Counted from the stretch's first letter, positions 12,201 to 24,254 are shown. The stretch: DNA of 64,000 bases from Myoxocephalus aenaeus (GCA_038501785.1 JBAMJR010000199.1:201001-265000), one strand, 5' to 3'. Notes: generated by a model not told the origin, from the sequence alone. Made by a program: numbers and translations.

Positions 12201-14262
12201 CATGTGTAGACCTGTCTTCTGTCTATAACAGGACACCATCTACTATGACCATGTGTAGACCTGTCTTCTGTCTACAGCAGGACACCATCTACTATGACCA
12301 TGTTTAGACCTGTCTTCTGTCTACAGCAGGACACCATCTACTATGACCATGTTTAGACCTGTCTTCTGTCTACAACAGGACACCATCTACTATGACCATG
12401 TTTAGACCTGTCTTCTGTCTACAGCAGGACACCATCTACTATGACCATGTTTAGACCTGTCTTCTGTCTACAACAGGACACCATCTACTATGACCATGTT
12501 TAGACCTGTCTTCTGTCTACAACAGGACACCATCTACTATGACCATGTGTAGACCTGTCTTCTGTCTACAACAGGACACCATCTACTATGACCATGTGTA
12601 GACCTGTCTTCTGTCTACAACAGGACACCATCTACTATGACCATGTTTAGACCTGTCTTCTGTCTACAACAGGACACCATCTACTATGACCATGTGTAGA
12701 CCTGTCTTCTGTCTATAACAGGACACCATCTACTATGACCATGTGTAGACCTGTCTTCTGTCTATAACAGGACACCATCTACTATGACCATGTGTAGACC
12801 TGTCTTCTGTCTACAGCAGGACACCATCTACTATGACCATGTGTAGACCTGTCTTCTGTCTACAGCAGGACACCATCTACTATGACCATGTTTAGACCTG
12901 TCTTCTGTCTACAGCAGGACACCATCTACTATGACCATGTTTAGACCTGTCTTCTGTCTACAGCAGGACACCATCTACTATGACCATGTGTAGACCTGTC
13001 TTCTGTCTACAACAGGACACCATCTACTATGACCATGTTTAGACCTGTCTTCTGTCTACAGCAGGACACCATCTACTATGACCATGTGTAGACCTGTCTT
13101 CTGTCTACAACAGGACACCATCTACTATGACCATGTGTAGACCTGTCTTCTGTCTACAGCAGGACACCATCTACTATGACCATGTGTAGACCTGTCTTCT
13201 GTCTATAACAGGACACCATCTACTATGACCATGTTTAGACCTGTCTTCTGTCTACAACAGGACACCATCTACTATGACCATGTGTAGACCTGTCTTCTGT
13301 CTACAGCAGGACACCATCTACTATGACCATGTGTAGACCTGTCTTCTGTCTACAGCAGGACACCATCTACTATGACCATGTGTAGACCTGTCTTCTGTCT
13401 ACAGCAGGACACCATCTACTATGACCATGTGTAGACCTGTCTTCTGTCTATAACAGGACACCATCTACTATGACCATGTTTAGACCTGTCTTCTGTCTAC
13501 AGCAGGACACCATCTACTATGACCATGTGTAGACCTGTCTTCTGTCTACAACAGGACACCATCTACTATGACCATGTGTAGACCTGTCTTCTGTCTACAA
13601 CAGGACACCATCTACTATGACCATGTTTAGACCTGTCTTCTGTCTACAGCAGGACACCATCTACTATGACCATGTTTAGACCTGTCTTCTGTCTACAACA
13701 GGACACCATCTACTATGACCATGTTTAGACCTGTCTTCTGTCTACAGCAGGACACCATCTACTATGACCATGTTTAGACCTGTCTTCTGTCTACAACAGG
13801 ACACCATCTACTATGACCATGTTTAGACCTGTCTTCTGTCTACAGCAGGACACCATCTACTATGACCATGTTTAGACCTGTCTTCTGTCTACAACAGGAC
13901 ACCATCTACTATGACCATGTTTAGACCTGTCTTCTGTCTACAGCAGGACACCATCTACTATGACCATGTTTAGACCTGTCTTCTGTCTACAACAGGACAC
14001 CATCTACTATGACCATGTTTAGACCTGTCTTCTGTCTACAGCAGGACACCATCTACTATGACCATGTTTAGACCTGTCTTCTGTCTACAACAGGACACCA
14101 TCTACTATGACCATGTTTAGACCTGTCTTCTGTCTACAGCAGGACACCATCTACTATGACCATGTGTAGACCTGTCTTCTGTCTACAGCAGGACACCATC
14201 TACTATGACCATGTGTAGACCTGTCTTCTGTCTACAGCAGGACACCATCTACTATGACTATA
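9240..14262. repeat. 49-bp minisatellite, about 102 copies (5 kb)
   Basis: Tandem 49-bp units starting CAGGACACCATCTACTATGA, with almost no length variation. Only a few positions vary: GTGTAG/GTTTAG and CAAC/CAGC/TAAC. Near the right end (about 13640-14140) CAGC and CAAC units alternate strictly, giving a 98-bp higher-order unit. It separates the Tc1-like copy from the first D-delta segment. Confidence 0.97.
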
Positions 14263-14530
14263 TTTAGACTTGTGTCTTGTGATATATAAATGTCATAAAA
14301 AAACAGGAATGTACTACAGCGTATTAATGAAGCGTGATAGAAGACAATTTCACCCAAAACGTTTATAGTTATATTCAATACAGACAAAATGAAAAGAACT
14401 TAGAAAGATTTTATTTTACATAACCCAATCCTCAACAGACTCCCCTCTTCAAAGGAACCACAGGCTGCTGATTAGAAACGACCTCAAGCCTTCAGCTGCT
14501 GTCGAGCGTCTTCACCCAGAAACCGTTGCA

Positions 14531-14606
14531 TGTTTTTGTGCGACGGTTTCTCACCGTGTCTACGTACCACGCTGACTCAAGTCAGGCTTAACTCTGTACT
14601 AAAACC
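14531..14606 (+). other. TRDD: D-delta segment 1 with flanking RSSs
   Basis: 5' 12-RSS: nonamer TGTTTTTGT (14531-14539), 12-bp spacer, heptamer CACCGTG (14552-14558). D core TCTACGTAC (14559-14567). 3' 23-RSS: heptamer CACGCTG (14568-14574), 23-bp spacer, nonamer ACTAAAACC (14598-14606). This 12-D-23 arrangement is diagnostic of TRDD segments, which accept a 23-RSS V on the left and a 12-RSS J on the right. Each nonamer is 8 of 9 to consensus; the 3' heptamer is 5 of 7 but keeps CAC. There is no other explanation for two correctly spaced RSSs back to back. Confidence 0.82.
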
Positions 14607-14669
14607 TGCTGGAGGAGAGGATTAAACAGAGGCTTCACAACTCACTATGAGACTGCTGCTTAAGACCGG

Positions 14670-15710
14670 TTTCAGTCTGTTTAATACTGGTTTTTAATAG
14701 GTATGATACAGTCTAATACTGGTTTAAGGCAGTCTAATACTGGTTTAATATAGTCTAATACTGGTTTAATACAGTCTAATACTGGTTTAAGGCAGTCTAA
14801 TATTGGTTTAATATAGTCTAATAATGGTTTAATACAGTCTATTACTGGTTTAATATAGTCTAATACTGGTTTAATACAGTCTAATACTGGTTTAAGGCAG
14901 TCTAATACTGGTTTAATATAGTCTAATACTGATTTAAGGCAGTCTAATACTGGTTTAAGGCAGTCTAATACTGGTTTAATATAGTCTAATAATGGTTTAA
15001 TACAGTCTAATACTGGTTTAAGGCAGTCTAATACTGGTTTAAGGCAGTCTAATAATGGTTTAATACAGTCTAATACTGGTTTAAGGCAGTCTAATACTGG
15101 TTTAAGGCAGTCTAATACTGGTTTAAGGCAGTCTAATACTGGTTTAATATAGTCTAATAATGGTTTAATACAGTCTAATACTGGTTTAATGCAGTCTATT
15201 ACTGGTTTAATATAGTCTAATACTGGTTTAATACAGTCTAATACTGGTTTAAGGCAGTCTAATAATGGTTTAATACAGTCTAATACTGGTTTAATAAAGT
15301 CCAATACTGGTTTAATGCAGTCTAATACTGGTTTAATAGAGTCTAATACTGGTTTAATAGAGTCTAATACTGGTTTAATACAGTCTAATACTGGTTTAAT
15401 ACAGTCTAATACTGGTTTAATGCAGTATATTACTGGTTTAATGCAGTCTAATACTGGTTGAATGCAGTCCAATACTGGTTTAAGGCAGTCCAATACTGGT
15501 TTAATACAGTCTAATACTGGTTTAATGCAGTCTATTACTGGTTTAATACAGTCTAATACTGGTTTAATACAGTCTAATACTGGTTTAATACTGGTTTAAT
15601 GCAGTATATTACTGGTTTAATGCAGTCTAATACTGGTTGAATGCAGTCTAATACTGGTTTAATGCAGTCTAATACTGGTTTAATACAGTCTAATACTGGT
15701 TTAATTTGTG
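14670..15710. repeat. ACTGGTTTAATACAGTCTAAT minisatellite (left arm)
   Basis: About 50 copies of a 21-bp unit containing TAATACTGGTTTAATACAGT, with variants (AAGGCAG, ATATAG, ATGCAG). The same motif resumes at 18283, on the other side of the LINE at 15711-18282. Confidence 0.95.
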
Positions 15711-18282
15711 GGCAAACTCCCAGGACCCCTCCAGTAGTCTTTGAGGGTAAAGAGCTGGTCCACTGTTCCACGACCGGGACGGAGTCCACACTGCTCTTGA
15801 ATCTGAGATTGCACAAGCGGTCGGAGCCTTCTTCCAGCACCCTGGAGTCTCCTTCCAGCACCCTGGAGCCTCCTCTCAGCACCCTGGAGTCTCCTTCCAG
15901 CACCCTGGAGCCTCCTCTCAGCACCCTGGAGCCTCCTCTCAGCACCCTGGAGTCTCCTCTCAGCACCCTGGAGCCTCCTCTCAGCACCCTGGAGTCTCCT
16001 TCCAGCACCATGGAGCCTCCTCTCAGCACCCTGGAGTCTCCTTCCAGCACCATGGAGCCTCTTCTCAGCACCCTGGAGTCTCCTTCCAGCACCCTGGAGT
16101 CTCCTTCCAGCACCCTGGAGCCTCCTCTCAGCACCCTGGAGTCTCCTTCCAGCACCCTGGAGCCTCCTCTCAGCACCCTGGAGTCTCCTTCCAGCACCAT
16201 GGAGCCTCTTCTCAGCACCCTGGAGTCTCCTTCCAGCACCCTGGAGTCTCCTTCCAGCACCCTGGAGCCTCCTCTCAGCACCCTGGAGCCTCCTCTCAGC
16301 ACCCTGGAGCCTCCTTTCAGCACCCTGGAGCCTCCTCTCAGCACCCTGGAGTCTCCTTCCAGCACCCTGGAGCCTCCTCTCAGCACCCTGGAGCCTCCTC
16401 TCAGCACCCTGGAGTCTCCTTTTAGCACCATGGAGTCTCCTTCCAGCACCCTGGAGCCTCCTCTCAGCACCCTGGAGCCTCCTTTCAGCACCCTGGAGCC
16501 TCCTCTCAGCACCCTGGAGTCTCCTTCCAGCACCCTGGAGCCTCTTCTCAGCACCCTGGAGTCTCCTTCCAGCACCATGGAGTCTCCTTCCAGCACCCTG
16601 GAGCCTCCTCTCAGCACCCTGGAGCCTCCTCTCAGCACCCTGGAGCCTCCTTTCAGCACCCTGGAGCCTCCTCTCAGCACCCTGGAGTCTCCTTCCAGCA
16701 CCCTGGAGTCTCCTTCCAGCACCCTGGAGCCTCCTCTCAGCACCCTGGAGCCTCCTCTCAGCACCCTGGAGTCTCCTTCCAGCACCCTGGAGCCTCCTCT
16801 CAGCACCCTGGAGTCTCCTTCCAGCACCCTGGAGCCTCCTCTCAGCACCCTGGAGCCTCCTCTCAGCACCCTGGAGTCTCCTTCCAGCACCCTGGAGCCT
16901 CCTCTCAGCACCCTGGAGCCTCCTCTCAGCACCCTGGAGCCTCCTTTCAGCACCCTGGAGCCTCCTTTCAGCACCCTGGAGCCTCTCAGCACCCTGGAGC
17001 CTCCTCTCAGCACCCTGGAGCCTCCTTTCAGCACCCTGGCATAAGCTTTTCCCGGGAGGCTGAGCAGTGAGATCCTGATAGTTCACACTCTCCGGTCCCC
17101 CTTCTTGAAGATGGGAACCAGCACCCCAGTCTTCAGTCCATGGGCACTGTTCCTGACCCCCATGCGACACTGAAGAGGCGTGTCAGCCAAGACAGCCCAA
17201 CAACGTCCAGCGCTTTCAGCATCTCAGGATCTCATCCCCCCGGCGCCACCAAGGAGCTTTCTGACTACCTTAGTGACCTCTTCCAGGGATATGGGTGTGA
17301 TCCCCCTAGTCTTCAGGCGCTGCCCCCTCTACAGGAGGCATGTTGGCCGGGTTCAGGAGTTCCTCAAAGTGCTCTTTCCACCACCCGACGATGTCCCCAG
17401 TCCGGGTCAGGAGCCCCCCTCCCCCGCTGATAACAGCCTGGGTTAGGCCCTGCTTTCCCTTCCTGAGGCGCCGGATGGTTTGCCAGAACGTCCTTGAGGC
17501 CAACCGGAGTCCTTCTCCTTGGCCTCCCAAAACTCCTCCCATGCCCGACTGTTAGCATCCGCGACCTTCGCAGCTGCAGCCCTTCTGGCCTGCCGGTACC
17601 TGTCAGCTGCTTCAGGAGACCCCTGGGCCAGCCAGGCCCGAAAGGCCTCCTCCTTCAGCTTGACGGCTTCCCTCACCCCCGGTGTCCACCACCGGGTTCT
17701 CGGGTTGCCGCCACGACACCGATGACCTTCTGACCACAGCTCCTAGCGGCCGCGTCCACAATAGAGGCTTTGAACACGGTCCGCTAGGATTCCATGTCCC
17801 CAGCCTCCCTCGCGATCTGTGAGAAGTTCTTCCGGAGGTGAGAGTTGAGGACCTCCTGGACAGGATCCTCAGGATCCTCCACCAGACGTTCCCAGTTCTC
17901 TCACTTTAAGTTTGGGCTTGCCAGGTCTTTCTAGCCGACTCCATCTGATCCAACTCCCCACCAGCTGGTGATCAGCTCTGCTCCTCTCTTCACCCGAGTG
18001 TCCAAGACATACGGCCGCAGATCAGATGATACGATTACAAAGTCCATCATTGATCTCCGGCCTCAGGTGTTCTGGTACCAGGTCCACTTATGAGCCTCCT
18101 TACGCTCCAGCATGGTGTTCCTTATGGACAAACCGTGGCTAGCACAGAAGTCCAACAACAAAACACCGTTCGGGTTCAGATCAGCAAGCCGTTCCTCCCA
18201 ATCACCTCCAGGTTTCTCTGTCGTTACCCACGTGAGCGTTGAAGTCTCCAGGAGAACTGTGGAGTCGGCAGGCGAGCTGGGT
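15711..18282 (-). mobile_element. Decayed antisense LINE (endonuclease to early reverse transcriptase)
   Basis: Read on the minus strand from right to left: an endonuclease C-terminal part with GDFNAHVGND (near 18240) in broken frames; a linker with EAFRAWLAQGSPEAADRYRQ (17600s); FWQTIRRLRKGKQGLTQAVI and WWKEHFEELLNP (17340-17500); then the RT start with QCGLRPGRGTVDQLFTL (near 15730-15790). The usual LINE order is kept, but most of the RT and the 3' end are absent. Between PGKSLCQ and the QCG motif the ORF is expanded by the 21-bp repeat at 15835-17040. The LINE clade is not assigned. Confidence 0.85.
15835..17040. repeat. 21-bp minisatellite inside the LINE RT reading frame
   Basis: About 57 copies of a 21-bp unit such as CAGCACCCTGGAGCCTCCTC. 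It reads on the minus strand as repeated LQGAERR. In related LINEs this place has a single short VLERR-like segment between the LPGK motif and the QCGFRPGRGT motif, so the array is an in-frame amplification of about seven codons. Confidence 0.92.
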
Positions 18283-19692
18283 CTGGTTTAATACAGTTTA
18301 ATACAGGTTTAATACAGTTTAATACAGGTTTAATACAGTTTAATACAGTTTAATACAGTTTAATACAGTTTAATACAGATTTAATACTGGTTTAATACAG
18401 TGTATTACTGGTTTAATACAGTTTAATACAGTTTAATACAGTTTAATACAGTTTAATACTTGTTTAATACAGTGTATTACTGGTTTAATACAGTTTAATA
18501 CAGATTTAATACAGTGTATTACTGGTTTAATACAGTTTAATACTGGTTTAATACAGTGTATTACTGGTTTAATACAGTGTATTACTGGTTTAATACAGTT
18601 TAATACAGATTTAATACAGATTTAATACAGTTTAATACTGGTTTAATACAGTGTATTACTGGTTTAATACAGTTTAATACAGATTTAATACAGTTTAATA
18701 CAGTTTAATACAGTTTAATACAGTTTAATACAGATTTAATACAGTTTAATACAGTTTAATACAGGTTTAATACAGTGTATTACTGGTTTAATACAGTTTA
18801 ATACTGGTTTAATACAGTGTATTACTGGTTTAATACAGTTTAATACAGATTTAATACAGTGTATTACTGGTTTAATACAGTTTAATACTGGTTTAATACA
18901 GTGTATTACTGGTTTAATACAGTGTATTACTGGTTTAATACAGTTTAATACAGATTTAATACAGATTTAATACAGTTTAATACTGGTTTAATACAGTGTA
19001 TTACTGGTTTAATACAGTTTAATACAGATTTAATACAGTGTATTACTGGTTTAATACAGTTTAATACTGGTTTAATACAGTGTATTACTGGTTTAATACA
19101 GTGTATTACTGGTTTAATACAGTTTAATACAGATTTAATACAGATTTAATACAGTTTAATACTGGTTTAATACAGTGTATTACTGGTTTAATACAGTTTA
19201 ATACAGATTTAATACAGTGTATTACTGGTTTAATACAGTTTAATACTGGTTTAATACAGTGTATTACTGGTTTAATACTGGTTTAAGACAGTTTAATACT
19301 GGTTTAATACAGTTTAATACAGGTTTAATACTGTTTAATACAGTTTAATACAGGTTTAATACTGTTTAATACTGGTTTAATACAGTGTATTACTGGTTTA
19401 ATACAGGTTTAATACTGTTTAATACTGGTTTAATACAGTGTATTACTGGTTTAATACTGGTTTAAGACAGTTTAATACTGGTTTAATACAGGTTTAATAC
19501 TGTTTAATACAGTTTAATACAGGTTTAATACTGTTTAATACAGTTTAATACAGGTTTAATACTGTTTAATACAGTTTAATACAGGTTTAATACTGTTTAA
19601 TACAGTTTAATACAGGTTTAATACTGTTTAATACAGTTTAATACAGGTTTAATACTGTTTAATACTGGTTTAATACAGTGTATTACTGGTTT
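18283..19692. repeat. TTTAATACAG minisatellite (right arm)
   Basis: About 1.4 kb of TTTAATACAG, TTTAATACTGG and GTGTATTACTGG modules with nested higher-order blocks. It is the same motif family as the array at 14670-15710. Confidence 0.95.
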
Positions 19693-19876
19693 ATGGATTT
19701 ACAATCCAAATACATCGATCACCAACATGTGTACACCTCGTCCAGCAGCTTGTGTCATGTTCCATAGTATTTAGATGGATACATATGGATAAATACTCAG
19801 TTATGTGGTGATCGTGACCTGAGCTGCACCTCAGGGTGCTGCGCTGACGCGCTGCTGTTTCCTCCTGCAGCTCAGA

Positions 19877-19955
19877 GGTTTTTGCACCAGGTTGTTCCAC
19901 CGTGTTGGTTTGGTTCCCACGGTGACTGAACCTCCAGCGCAGCCGGACAAAAACC
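19877..19955 (+). other. TRDD: D-delta segment 2 with flanking RSSs
   Basis: 5' 12-RSS: nonamer GGTTTTTGC (19877-19885), 12-bp spacer, heptamer CACCGTG (19898-19904). D core TTGGTTTGGTTCC (19905-19917). 3' RSS: heptamer CACGGTG (19918-19924), 22-bp spacer, perfect nonamer ACAAAAACC (19947-19955). The spacer is one base shorter than 23, which is within the tolerated range. All frames of the core are open. It lies 0.7 kb upstream of the J-delta. Confidence 0.88.
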
Positions 19956-19998
19956 TGACGCTCTCAGCCGTCTGTCTCCAGGCAGGAAGCATCCAGAA

Positions 19999-20365
19999 CC
20001 ACAGAACCAACAGAACCAACAGAGAGACAGAACCAACAGAACCAACAGAGGGACAGAACCAACAGAACCAACAGAGAGACAGAACCAACAGAACCAACAG
20101 AGGGACAGAACCAACAGAGGGACAGAACCAACAGAACCCACAGAGAGACAGAACCAACAGAGGGACAGAACCAACAGAGGGACAGAACCAACAGAACCAA
20201 CAGAGAGACAGAACCAACAGAGGGACAGAACCAACAGAACCAACAGAGAGACAGAACCAACAGAACCAACAGAGGGACAGAACCAACAGAACCCACAGAG
20301 AGACAGAACCAACAGAGGGACAGAACCAACAGAGGGACAGAACCAACAGAACCCACAGAGGGCCT
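19999..20365. repeat. AACCAACAGA minisatellite between D-delta 2 and J-delta
   Basis: Tandem modules of CAGAACCAACAGA and GGGACAGAACCAACAG. It fills most of the 0.65 kb between the 3' RSS of D-delta 2 and J-delta, so it would be removed by D-to-J joining. A second short array, GGTCCA/GGTCCG hexamers, lies at about 20497-20570. Confidence 0.9.
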
Positions 20366-20627
20366 GTGTGGGTTCTGTGAGTCCTCAGCTGCCGGTTCCT
20401 CCTGAACGCTCCCTGCTTCTCTTCAGCTGGACTCGCGTTCCCCAGAGGAACCGGTCCGGCTCTAGGCGGGTCCCTCTGGGTTTGAAGCCCGTGTGGTCCA
20501 GGTCCAGGTCCAGGTCCAGGTCCAGGTCCAGGTCCGGGTCCGGGTCCGGGTCCAGGTCCAGGTCCAGGTACCTGGACTTGAACGTGTTTCCTCCTGTGAG
20601 GTTTTTGCTGGAGGCTGAACCACTGTG

Positions 20628-20675
20628 ACGGTCTGAAGTTTGGGAACGGGATCCGTCTCACGGTCACTCCTCGAG
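20628..20675 (+). CDS. TRDJ: J-delta segment
   Basis: 12-RSS: nonamer GGTTTTTGC (20600-20608), spacer, perfect heptamer CACTGTG (20621-20627). The coding part reads GLKFGNGIRLTVTPR with the FGXG motif as FGNG, and ends in phase 1 at the donor GAG|GTAAGA. Splicing to TRDC exon 1 (starts AT, 25272) gives GAT (Asp), in frame. At 48 nt it is short. It is the only J seen between the D segments and TRDC. Confidence 0.93.
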
Positions 20676-21720
20676 GTAAGAGAACCGTCTTTTACCGTTC
20701 TGCAGTTTATACACAAGAGAACCTTCTTTTACCGCCTCGTTCTGCAGTTTATCCATAAGAGAACCGTCTTTTACCGCCTCGTTCTGCAGTTTATACACAA
20801 GAGAACCTTCTTTTACCGTTCTGCAGTTTATACACAAGAGAACCGTCTTTTACCGTTCTGCAGTTTATACACAAGAGAACCTTCTTTTACCGTTCTGCAG
20901 TTTATACACAAGAGAACCGTCTTTTACCGCTCTGCAGTTTATCCATAAGAGAACCGTCTTTTACCGCCTCGTTCTGCAGTTCATACATAAGAGAACCGTC
21001 TTTTACCGTTCTGCAGTTTATACACAAGAGAACCTTCTTTTACCGCCTCGTTCTGCAGTTTATCCATAAGAGAACCGTCTTTTACCGCCTCGTTCTGCAG
21101 TTTATACACAAGAAAACCTTCTTTTACCGTTCTGCAGTTTATACACAAGAGAACCTTCTTTTACCGTTCTGCAGTTTATACACAAGAGAACCGTCTTTTA
21201 CCGCTCTGCAGTTTATCCATAAGAGAACCGTCTTTTACCGCCTCGTTCTGCAGTTCATACATAAGAGAACCGTCTTTTACCGTTCTGCAGTTTATACACA
21301 AGAGAACCTTCTTTTACCGCCTCGTTCTGCAGTTTATCCATAAGAGAACCGTCTTTTACCGCCTCGTTCTGCAGTTTATACACAAGAGAACCTTCTTTTA
21401 CCGTTCTGCAGTTTATACACAAGAGAACCGTCTTTTACCGCCTCGTTCTGCAGTTTATACACAAGAGAACCTTCTTTTACCGTTCTGCAGTTTATACACA
21501 AGAGAACCGTCTTTTACCGCCTCGTTCTGCAGTTTATACACAAGAGAACCGTCTTTTACCGCTCTGCAGTTTATCCATAAGAGAACCGTCTTTTACCGCC
21601 TCGTTCTGCAGTTTATCCATAAGAGAACCGTCTTTTACCGCCTCGTTCTGCAGTTTATCCATAAGAGAACCCTCTTTTACCGTTCTGCAGTTTATCCATA
21701 AGGTAAGAGAACCTTTATTA
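20676..21720. repeat. J-delta donor-side minisatellite
   Basis: About 28 copies of 35- and 40-bp units containing TTCTGCAGTTTATACACAAG and AGAACCGTCTTTTACCG. It begins exactly at the J-delta donor (GTAAGAGAACCGTCTTTTAC), and another GGTAAGAGAACC closes the array near 21701. Inside the array GT has mostly become AT or CA. Confidence 0.9.
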
Positions 21721-21724
21721 TGGA

Positions 21725-22767
21725 TGATGCGTTCTTTACTCTGGAGTCCAGTTTTCATCTTGAAAGCTCGACTGGATCGGTTGAGTCGTGTTGAGCTGCT
21801 GAAGCAGAGAAACTAAAGATTCTACAAGAAACATTCATATTTACTCAGAAAGCTCTGAAGATGTGTTGCTGCTAATGATAAATAATAATGATGGAAATAG
21901 ATTATGATGATTATTATTTGTTGCAGCAGAAATGCAGCTGACATGACTTCAAACAGAACAAAAACTGAAGAAAACTTTAAAAAGCATTCAAGAGAAAACT
22001 AAAATGTTTTTTATATCAGAGTAATTTATTTTATAAATATTGTCCTTAAGTGGTTTTAAAAACTTAAATCAAATCTATCTCCAAATCAAGTTTCAACAGA
22101 TTGTTGTGGTTTATTATATTAATGAGAACTAATAATAATAACGCGAGTTAGAAATGCTTTTTGGTTATTAAAGCAGGAGCGAAATCTGAAAGTACTGAAA
22201 TATTTCTAAATATTTGGAATATATAAGTATTTTTAAATAATATGAAATAATATTTTCTCAGAAACGTGTCAATATGTGTTGTTCTTCTTTGGAAAACTGA
22301 TCATTATAATGATGACGATGTATATTAATACTGATTACTGATTTAAAACCATCAGTTATCAGTCGAAGGCGTTAAAGTCAAAATGCTCTAAATGCTCTAA
22401 ATAATATAATAATATAAATAATATAATAATATAAATAATATAAATAATATAGAATGATATTTGTTGACTAAAATGATTTTAGGAAAATAAAAATTAATTC
22501 TTAGAAATGTTATTTCTGTTCCAGTGAGAAATTATACTGCATATTATTAATGATAATAATTGTAATAATAATAATAATAATAATATTAAATATTAAAACA
22601 ATTACAGGTGAAGAGTTGAGCGCCATTTCAGTGAAAAGCGAAAAATCTAAATGTGTGTCAAATAAATGTGGGAAAATAAGCACTTAATACGTAATTAATT
22701 AATTAGTTAATTTGGACAATACATTTAACTTCGTACTGCTTGCTAATAAACATATTAATACTCATAG

Positions 22768-22823
<56 letters not shown>

Positions 22824-24010
22824 ATAATAATAATAATAATAAATGCTCTTAACATAATACTTCTTGCTTTTATAAAATCTGTCTAAATATTTAGTTATCA
22901 TCGGCATATATAATATATATTAAATAATATAAATAATATATATATATATAATGTAAAATAAAATGTATATAGATCAACTTTACCGACAAAGTTCTTGTAA
23001 TATTAAATGATAATAATCGGAATCTCTTAGTCTCAGTAATTAATTCACGACTACATTGAGTCTTACATTGAGTTTTCGTGCAGTTTGATAAATAAATAAA
23101 TAAATATACTAATAATAATGAAAGTAACGTTTATTGTAATTGTAATCTATTGGAAAACAAAGTACTTTAAATAAAAAATGAAGAAAAAATAACTTTTATC
23201 CTTCCTCTTGTGTTCGGGTCGGCACCGACCCGTTTTAGATTTTAATGCATAAAAGAACCACATCAATGTGTTTATTGCATCAAGGCTTTTGACTTTGTCA
23301 GGAAACTCTATTTCAACGAAATAAAACAAAAACATATTTTTTCACTAAATGATAAAATGCTCTGGTTGAAATGATGACCTTTGTGTTGTTAGGGTCGGTT
23401 TTGACCCAGTTATGAAAATAAGATTTGCTTGATTGGTTGTTGTTTGTTTGACCTTGAAAATCTATATGTTGTGTTATGACTTGTTCTGCTTTTCATTTTG
23501 TGTTTGTATTAAAGTTATATTGCTGAAAACAAATACTTAAAATAAAAATACCTTTTATCCTTTTTCTTGAAGTAAATATATATCGGTCGAAATTGACCCG
23601 TAACACCATAGATGTTACTATAGTTAATAATATTAAAATGAATAAATAAATAAACAAATGTATGTAAGAGTTGTGTTCTAATACCCCTCAGTAATAGTCA
23701 GGTAACACAACAACCTTTTATTTATTTATATGATTCTCTTGAGGTTCATTTTAACATTTCTTTAATAGAAATGGAGGTATCCTGACAAAGAAAAGGCCCA
23801 GAGGCCGACACCAAAAATATTAAAACATAAACAATATGTTCATGGATAAGGAAGCCTAGCAAGGTCACCAAGAGATGAGAAACACATTGGATGATAGATA
23901 ATTGTTTTAGTGTATTTTACAGCTGATTTAAGACATGGGTCAAAACCGACCCATTAACACGCTAACAGAGAGCTAACACAAGAGATGCTAACAGAACGCT
24001 AACACAAGAG
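21725..24010. other. AT-rich J-delta to C-delta intron with simple repeats
   Basis: No coding segment and no correctly spaced RSS plus J was found here. It holds short ATAAT tracts (near 22400), a (CTA)n/(TAA)n tract at about 22767-22840, and from about 23200 to 23960 several GGGTCGG...GACCC inverted motifs with CTTCCTCTTGTGTT and AACACAAGAG ends. The last set looks like remains of a DNA transposon, not assigned to a family. Confidence 0.5.
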
Positions 24011-24024
24011 ATGCTAACAGAAAA

Positions 24025-24232
24025 AAGAAACATGCACTTTATTAATCCCCTTGGAGAAATTCTTCTCTGCATTTGACCCATCCTTGGTTGGGGAGTGGTG
24101 GGCCTTGGGAGGCGCCTGGGGTTTGGGTGTCTTGCTCAGGGACACTTTGACCTGTGAACTATGGAGGGACTGGGGATCGAACCGGGTACCTTGCGGTTGT
24201 GGGACGACCACTAATCCCCCTGAGCTAGAGTC
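24025..24232 (-). mobile_element. tRNA-derived SINE (minus strand)
   Basis: Reading the minus strand gives TAGCTCAGGGGG (A-box-like, 24216-24227) and CCGGTTCGATCCC (B-box, 24173-24185), the split promoter of a tRNA-derived SINE. The tail region has the complement of CACTTTATTAATCCCCTTGG. A second copy is at 61535-61765. It lies in the J-delta to C-delta intron. Confidence 0.8.
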
Positions 24233-24254
24233 GCTTAATCTTTTATTAATTACT

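Noticed and set aside
9240..14262. CRISPR-like array
   Set aside because: Contiguous identical units without unique spacers, in a vertebrate genome: a minisatellite.
14681..15493. Minus-strand ORF of DCIKPVL repeats
   Set aside because: A 21-bp minisatellite translation, not a repeat protein; no start context or flanking gene signals.
15574..17170. Three long overlapping frames in the LEPPLSTLESP region
   Set aside because: The 21-bp repeat is open in several frames. Only the minus-strand LQGAERR frame has meaning, as part of a dead LINE.
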